Made by a program: the position numbers and the translations under genes
Notes under the pieces: generated by a model
Databases searched by the model: none
Told to the model about the DNA's origin: nothing
What the model saw: only the letters and a program-made list of their open reading frames with translations
In this document: positions 59,530 through 64,000 of the stretch, one piece after another
Layout: each line of letters starts with the position of its first letter
How positions within the stretch are numbered: position 1 is the stretch's first letter
NCBI GenBank assembly: GCA_022828425.1
Contig: CP094685.1
Location: 3,142,046 to 3,206,045 of the forward strand
Direction: 5' to 3'
Origin: Candidatus Thiothrix sulfatifontis
Lineage (GTDB): Bacteria; Pseudomonadota; Gammaproteobacteria; Thiotrichales; Thiotrichaceae
Length of the DNA stretch: 64,000 bases

Positions 59530-60130
59530 AAGAAGCCGCCCGAATAGATGGTGCAATCACCGTGGTTGAAGCATATTTCACATGCTGCGCCACGTACTGT
59601 TTCAAAATGTCACGGGTTTGTGGGTCAACCCGCCCGACTTGCTGAATGCGCGTGTCCGCATCTGCCACCGCGACCAAGGTTGGTGCCGTAGCTGCCGCAT
59701 TCACTGGCGCAGTAGCAGGCAATGCGGCTGCCATTTGTGCATTTGGGGTCGGCGTTTGGTTGAAAAACAACAAACCACCCACTGCCACAGCCGCCACGGT
59801 TGCCGCCATTCCCATGCCAAACCAACGGTAGGCTTGCACACGGCTAGGCGCTGCGCTGGCATTAGCACGGGCTGGCATGGCGACCACATTCTCCGGCGCA
59901 TAGGCTGGCTCATCCGCCAATTCATCTTGAATGCGGGACAACAGGGAAACGCCCTGCCCCATTGCTTGCCCTTTGCTGGCACGCATGGTTTCGCCGATAA
60001 AGGCGTAGCGTGACAAGGTTTGCCCTAATGCGTCGTCTTTTTTCAGCTCATCGAGCAAACGCCGCCGCTCAAACTCACCGCTCTCGTCGTCCAGCAATGC
60101 CGACAAGAATTCTTCTTTGCTTATGTTCAT
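59516..60130 (-). CDS. rseA: Anti-sigma-E factor RseA/MucA
   Basis: A 204-residue single-pass membrane protein: cytoplasmic anti-sigma domain (MNISKEEFLSALLDDESGEFE, ALGQTLSRYAFIGETMRA), a transmembrane helix (MAATVAAVAVGGLLFF, about residues 110-128), and a periplasmic tail for RseB binding. It sequesters sigma-E at the membrane until regulated proteolysis. ATG 60130 follows AGGTGAA; a longer frame from 60175 would overlap rpoE. Confidence 0.93.
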   Translation of the reverse strand: MNISKEEFLSALLDDESGEFERRRLLDELKKDDALGQTLSRYAFIGETMRASKGQAMGQGVSLLSRIQDELADEPAYAPENVVAMPARANASAAPSRVQAYRWFGMGMAATVAAVAVGGLLFFNQTPTPNAQMAAALPATAPVNAAATAPTLVAVADADTRIQQVGRVDPQTRDILKQYVAQHVKYASTTVIAPSIRAASYAND

Positions 60131-60167
60131 AGTTTCACCTGCACCTGAGACACTACTCTCGGGGGTT

Positions 60168-60743
60168 TTAGCCAAGTAAGGGTCTCAATACTTTATCAAT
60201 CGACTCACGCGCTCGGAAAATCCGTGAGCGTACAGTACCTATTGGACAGTCCATTGTCTCTGCAATTTCTTCGTAGCTCATGCCCTCCAGCTCCCGCAGC
60301 ATGATCGCGGTACGCAAATCTTCGGGTAAATCCTCAATGGCTTTCGACACGGTGGATTGAATCTCTGCGGTCAGCAACTCGCGTTCGGGAGTGGCATATT
60401 CCTTTAGAGCAGACTCACCCTCAAATTGTTCCGCTTCATGTGCATCAATATCGTTATCCGGCAAACGGCGATTCTGAGAAACCAGATAATTTTTAGCACT
60501 ATTAATCGCGATGCGGTACAACCATGTATAAAAAGCACTTTCACCGCGAAAGTTTTTCAGCCCTTTATAGGCTTTAATGAAAGCTTCTTGCGCGACATCC
60601 TGCGCAGTATCGTGGTCATGGACATAGCGCAACACAAGGCTGACAACCTTGTGCTGATATTTTAATACCAACACGTCAAATGATCTTTTATCCCCGGACT
60701 GGACACGTTGCACCAGTTCGAGATCGGTTAGGCTCATGCCCAT
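60168..60743 (-). CDS. rpoE: RNA polymerase sigma factor RpoE/AlgU
   Basis: A 191-residue ECF sigma factor: region 2 includes [18 protein letters not shown] and [17 protein letters not shown], region 4 is [24 protein letters not shown] with the helix-turn-helix before [12 protein letters not shown]. It drives the envelope-stress response. It heads the rpoE-mucABCD unit and has AAGGAG about 10 bases before the start and a sigma-E-like promoter further up. Divergent from nadB, as in E. coli. Confidence 0.97.
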   Translation of the reverse strand: MGMSLTDLELVQRVQSGDKRSFDVLVLKYQHKVVSLVLRYVHDHDTAQDVAQEAFIKAYKGLKNFRGESAFYTWLYRIAINSAKNYLVSQNRRLPDNDIDAHEAEQFEGESALKEYATPERELLTAEIQSTVSKAIEDLPEDLRTAIMLRELEGMSYEEIAETMDCPIGTVRSRIFRARESIDKVLRPLLG

Positions 60744-60815
60744 CAGGGCTTTACTCCTTAGTTATTATCTCTCTAAGACTATATGCTACATGCCACGCAG
60801 CAAGATTAGAATAGG

Positions 60816-60842
60816 TAAACCTGATCAATTCCGCACAGGAAT
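60816..60842 (-). promoter_or_regulatory. Candidate sigma-E autoregulatory promoter
   Basis: On the minus strand GGAATT (60842-60837) and TCTAA (60820-60816) are 16 bases apart, close to the ECF consensus GGAACTT-N15/16-TCTGA. It lies about 75 bases upstream of rpoE and partly within the nadB leader. Confidence 0.55.
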
Positions 60843-60855
60843 AAGCGAGACAAAT

Positions 60856-62454
60856 ATGTATGATGTATTAATCATTGGCAGCGGCGCAGCGGGTTTGACC
60901 CTAGCGCTCAGTTTACCCAGCGATTGCAAGGTAGCGGTACTGAGCAAAGACGTGCTCACTGAAGGCAGCACGGTTTACGCACAAGGCGGTATTTCAGCGG
61001 TTTTGGATGCCACTGATAGCGTGGCTTCGCACATTGAAGACACCCTCAATGCGGGCGCAGGCTTATGCGATGAAGCCGCCGTGCGTTTCACCGTGGAAAA
61101 TGGCGCAAGCTCCATTAAATGGTTGCTGGATGCGGGCGTGCCGTTCACCCGTGAAGATGACGATGCCAACCGCCTGCACTTGGCCCGTGAAGGCGGGCAC
61201 AGCCACCGGCGCATTGCACATTCTGCCGATGCCAGTGGTGCAGCGATTGAACACACGCTGGTCGGGCAAGTGCGCCAATGTGCCAATATCACGCTGCTGG
61301 AACACCATATTGCGGTAGACCTTATCACTGCCCGCAAACTCGGTCATCGCAGCAACCGCTGCATTGGTGCGTATGTACTCAACCGCAAAGCCAAGCGCAT
61401 TCAAACCCTGCAAGCCCGTTTCACCGTGCTGGCAACTGGCGGCGCCAGCAAAGTGTACCTTTACACCAGTAATCCCGATGGCGCGAGCGGTGACGGCATC
61501 GCGATGGCATGGCGTGCCGGTTGCCGCGTCGCGAACATGGAATTCATGCAATTTCATCCCACGTGCTTGTATCACCCGCACGCCAAATCCAGCTTGATCA
61601 CCGAAGCGGTACGTGGCGAAGGCGGGCGTTTATTGCTCCCGGATGGCAGCCGCTTTATGCCACGTTTTGACCCACGTGCAGAACTTGCCCCGCGTGACAT
61701 CGTGGCACGGGCAATCGACCATGAAATGAAACGGCTGGGCTTGGATTGTGTTTACCTCGACATTAGCCATAAGCCGCGTGAGTTCATTCTCAGCCATTTC
61801 CCCAATGTGTACGCCACCTGTGAAAAATTTGGCTATGACATGAGCAAGCAACCCGTGCCGGTGGTTCCGGCAGCGCATTACACCTGCGGCGGGGTGATGG
61901 TGGATCACGACGGGCATACCGATGTGGATGCGCTCTATTGCATCGGCGAAGCCTCCTACACCGGGCTGCACGGTGCCAATCGGCTCGCCAGCAATTCCTT
62001 ATTGGAGTGTTTAGTCTATGGCAAATCAGCCGCGCAAGATATTGTCAGTCGCTTGCAAGAGCCGCCGTTGGATTTGCCAATTCCGCATTGGGACGAAAGC
62101 CGCGTCACCGATTCGGACGAACGCGTGGTGATTACGCATAACTGGGATGAAATTCGCCGCTTTATGTGGGATTACGTCGGCATTGTGCGCACCACCAAGC
62201 GCCTGCAACGCGCCCGCAACCGCATGGAATTGTTGCTGCGCGAAATCGACGAGTATTACGCCAATTTCCGCGTAACCAGCGATTTGATTGAAGTGCGCAA
62301 CTTGGCCTTGGTCGCGTGGCTTATTATACGCTCGGCGATGAATCGCCCTGAGAGCCGTGGCTTGCATTACACGCTGGATTATCCGAAGACAAACGTTAAA
62401 TTAGAGGGAATTCCGACGATTTTAGACCCAATCACGACTTACCATGCGCATTAG
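60856..62454 (+). CDS. nadB: L-aspartate oxidase NadB
   Basis: A 532-residue flavoenzyme of de novo NAD synthesis, giving iminoaspartate from aspartate. The FAD motif is [17 protein letters not shown]; active-site stretches include [57 protein letters not shown] and [16 protein letters not shown]. Start at ATG 60856 ([13 protein letters not shown]); the open frame runs to 60736 but overlaps rpoE. The end is followed by a convergent toxin-antitoxin pair. Confidence 0.97.
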   Translation: MYDVLIIGSGAAGLTLALSLPSDCKVAVLSKDVLTEGSTVYAQGGISAVLDATDSVASHIEDTLNAGAGLCDEAAVRFTVENGASSIKWLLDAGVPFTREDDDANRLHLAREGGHSHRRIAHSADASGAAIEHTLVGQVRQCANITLLEHHIAVDLITARKLGHRSNRCIGAYVLNRKAKRIQTLQARFTVLATGGASKVYLYTSNPDGASGDGIAMAWRAGCRVANMEFMQFHPTCLYHPHAKSSLITEAVRGEGGRLLLPDGSRFMPRFDPRAELAPRDIVARAIDHEMKRLGLDCVYLDISHKPREFILSHFPNVYATCEKFGYDMSKQPVPVVPAAHYTCGGVMVDHDGHTDVDALYCIGEASYTGLHGANRLASNSLLECLVYGKSAAQDIVSRLQEPPLDLPIPHWDESRVTDSDERVVITHNWDEIRRFMWDYVGIVRTTKRLQRARNRMELLLREIDEYYANFRVTSDLIEVRNLALVAWLIIRSAMNRPESRGLHYTLDYPKTNVKLEGIPTILDPITTYHAH

Positions 62455-62474
62455 TTTCAATCCACTGAGGAGGG

Positions 62475-62756
62475 CTATTTGCCGGAGAGGAGTCTTTGGT
62501 AGTCGCTGTGTGTGCCTATCCATAGCCATAGGTAGTTGCCGTTGCCTTGGTAGCGTGCCAAAGCGCGATAATCTTGGCTGACTCGCGCCGCCCAGTAGGG
62601 TGTGCCGTGTTTGGGTTGGAAGCGGAGTGAGTGGTGGTGTGGATTGGCTTTGAGTAGTTGGTATTGTTTTTTGGCAAGTTGTTGGATGGCTTCTGGCAGT
62701 GCGTTGTAGTGTCGCCAGAAGCCGGGCGGGGCGTAGTGGGTTAGATCGGTTGGCAT
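62475..62756 (-). CDS. RelE/ParE-superfamily toxin
   Basis: A 93-residue protein with the RelE/ParE layout: helices with LPEAIQQLAKKQYQLLKANP and a strand-rich end (LRFQPKHGTPYWAARVSQDYR ALARYQG as two pieces, and LWLWIGTHSDYQRLL). Basic and aromatic residues near the end could act in mRNA cleavage. It overlaps the upstream antitoxin by 16 bases, the normal antitoxin-first order. Confidence 0.82.
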   Translation of the reverse strand: MPTDLTHYAPPGFWRHYNALPEAIQQLAKKQYQLLKANPHHHSLRFQPKHGTPYWAARVSQDYRALARYQGNGNYLWLWIGTHSDYQRLLSGK

Positions 62757-62974
62757 TGACCTGCCTCATACGCTTGGATGTCGGCGGCAAATAGCCTGTC
62801 AAGCCTGCCGCTTTCGGCATCGGTTTGAATTTGCTTGTCCCAGTCGTCGTCTTGTTCGTATTGATTGAGGCGCTGAAGTAGGGCGGTGATGCATTCAAGG
62901 CTGAGGATGACGGCTTTGGTTTTGCCGTCGCTACCCAGTATGTATTCGGGCTGTAGGTCTGCTATCGCAGTCAT
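62741..62974 (-). CDS. Antitoxin of the RelE/ParE-type pair
   Basis: A 77-residue acidic protein (YILGSDGKTKAVILSLECI, then LNQYEQDDDWDKQIQTDAES) with a short N-terminal strand-helix region and an acidic C-terminus suited to wrap a basic toxin. It resembles small Phd/prevent-host-death-like partners but lacks a clear DNA-binding fold. Read leftwards, first gene of the pair. Confidence 0.78.
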   Translation of the reverse strand: MTAIADLQPEYILGSDGKTKAVILSLECITALLQRLNQYEQDDDWDKQIQTDAESGRLDRLFAADIQAYEAGQCQPI

Positions 62975-63083
62975 GGCGGTTTCCCCTTATGGTTTACTCG
63001 TGCTTTAAAGTGTAGGGCGGTGACAGAATTTGTTCAAGTGAATGGGTAAGTTTGGTGCGGGTTATGCTGTATGGATGCGGTGT

Positions 63084-64000
63084 GGTTCAATCCACTCCCC
63101 GACCAATAAAGCCGGGAGAATCAGCGATGCTCATTCAGCTAACTGCCATGTCTGAAGTCGTTTCAATCCACTCCCGACCAATAAAGCCGGGAGAATGGTC
63201 GTGGTAAGCCTTGCGCATCCACTTAGCTCACATCCAGTTTCAATCCACTCCCGACCAATAAAGCCGGGAGAATAACCACATGGAAGTGGAACTTGCGCGA
63301 TTGATCAGGTTTCAATCCACTCCCGACCAATAAAGCCGGGAGAATCCTGCAAGCGCTGATCACGCGTGGCGGTACCCGAGCTGTTTCAATCCACTCCCGA
63401 CCAATAAAGCCGGAGAATAATGCTAAAGCGAACGGTTAACGAATTGGTATCGAACCGTTTCAATCCGACTCCCGACCAATAAAGCCGGGAGAATACCAAT
63501 GCGTTAACGTGCGCTCTGACCAGTATTGCCATGTTTCAATCCACTCCCGACCAATAAAGCCGGGAGAATGCGCGATAGACGCACCCAGCCACAAGACATG
63601 CGACTGTTTCAATCCACTCCCGACCAATAAAGCCGGGAGAATGCCGATAGCTCATGCACCACCTCCGTAATTCGACCTGTTTCAATCCACTCCCGACCAA
63701 TAAAGCCGGGAGAATAGAGCGTTTGCTGATTATACATTTGAAATCGCTTGCATCAGTTTCAATCCACTCCCGACCAATAAAGCCGGGAGAATTTGGAAAC
63801 CTGACCGATGCAATGCCGTGCGAACTGCATGTTTCAATCGACTCCCGACCAATAAAGCCGGGAGAATCTACCTAATCGCCACATCAAGCGGAGCTCACGA
63901 TGTTGGTGGTTTCAATCCACTCCCGACCAATAAAGCCGGGAGAATCAACATCACCGTCAACAGCTTGCGTGACGTGACCGTCTTCAATCCACTCCCGACC
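63084..64000 (-). CRISPR. CRISPR array, at least 13 repeats, cut by window edge
   Basis: Twelve full repeats of 36-38 bases (usual form 37) and a thirteenth cut at the edge, with 12 unrelated spacers of 35-41 bases. The usual unit starts GTTTCAATCCACTCCCGACC and ends AATAAAGCCGGGAGAAT; CTCCCG and CGGGAG form a hairpin. On the minus strand the repeat ends in ATTGAAAC, the typical 5' handle of type I and III crRNAs, so the array is probably transcribed leftwards with the leader beyond 64000. The left-most repeat is degenerate, as expected at the old end. Repeats 1 and 6 carry an extra base, repeat 5 lacks one, repeat 11 has one change and repeat 13 a variant start. No cas gene is in the window. 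Confidence 0.97.

Noticed and set aside
62422..62898. A 158-codon minus-strand frame over the toxin-antitoxin pair
   Set aside because: The other two minus-strand frames encode a convincing antitoxin and RelE/ParE toxin; this one is low-complexity Thr/Pro/Arg and has no domain.
63654..63875. A 73-codon open frame within the CRISPR array
   Set aside because: It translates repeats and spacers; the repeated peptide text simply mirrors the CRISPR repeat.

Overview
The window looks like the chromosome of a chemolithoautotrophic, sulfur-oxidising gammaproteobacterium of the Thiothrix/Thiotrichales kind. This is an inference from gene content: form I RuBisCO with CbbQ/CbbO and a divergent CbbR, and classic gammaproteobacterial gene orders (rpoE-mucABCD-lepA-lepB-rnc-era-recO-pdxJ-acpS, xerD-dsbC, gyrA-serC-pheA, cmoA-cmoB). 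No rRNA gene is present; three tRNA genes (Arg-ACG, Cys-GCA, Gly-GCC) are.

Layout. 1-3500: end of a CPA2 cation/H+ antiporter, a small HExxH membrane protein and an ABC exporter. 3500-11850: tRNA-Arg, mutS, dsbC, xerD, an unknown membrane protein, and a divergent methylthioadenosine-salvage pair (mtnA/mtaD). 11860-13458: an insertion sequence. 13464-15478: an AT-rich acyltransferase/SGNH gene split exactly at a 7-bp tandem repeat, a candidate phase-variable locus. 15565-21020: ubiG, a lipoprotein, a 2OG dioxygenase, the cmoA/cmoB wobble-uridine modification genes, an SDR and an amidotransferase. 21021-22600: AT-rich accessory DNA with a secreted protein. 22600-27346: gyrA-serC-pheA. 27427-34326: the Calvin-cycle locus (receiver-like protein, cbbR, then cbbL-cbbS-unknown-cbbQ-cbbO). 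34370-38018: an accessory island with a decayed VWA-domain remnant, a PD-(D/E)XK nuclease plus beta-trefoil lectin-like pair, and a toxin-antitoxin cluster containing a 131-bp duplication. 38085-46019: tRNA-Cys/Gly, ligA, rlmD, an exonuclease, cysM, a hybrid histidine kinase and a methyltransferase.

46080-60743 is the long leftward housekeeping block rpoE-mucA-mucB-mucC-mucD-lepA-lepB-DUF4845-rnc-era-recO-pdxJ-acpS. It carries two surprises. First, a P-loop ATPase and a TPR protein with eleven almost identical 48-residue repeats (144-bp VNTR) sit between era and recO, with gaps and overlaps tight enough to look like ordinary operon members; they resemble a split STAND/NLR-like sensor and are my best candidate for an undescribed system. 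Second, mucD carries four frameshifts and its 3' end is a near-copy of the 3' end of mucC.

60856-64000: nadB, a RelE/ParE-type toxin-antitoxin pair, and a CRISPR array of at least 13 repeats running off the right edge, with no cas genes in view. Repeat polarity suggests transcription leftwards, with the leader and probably the cas genes beyond the window.
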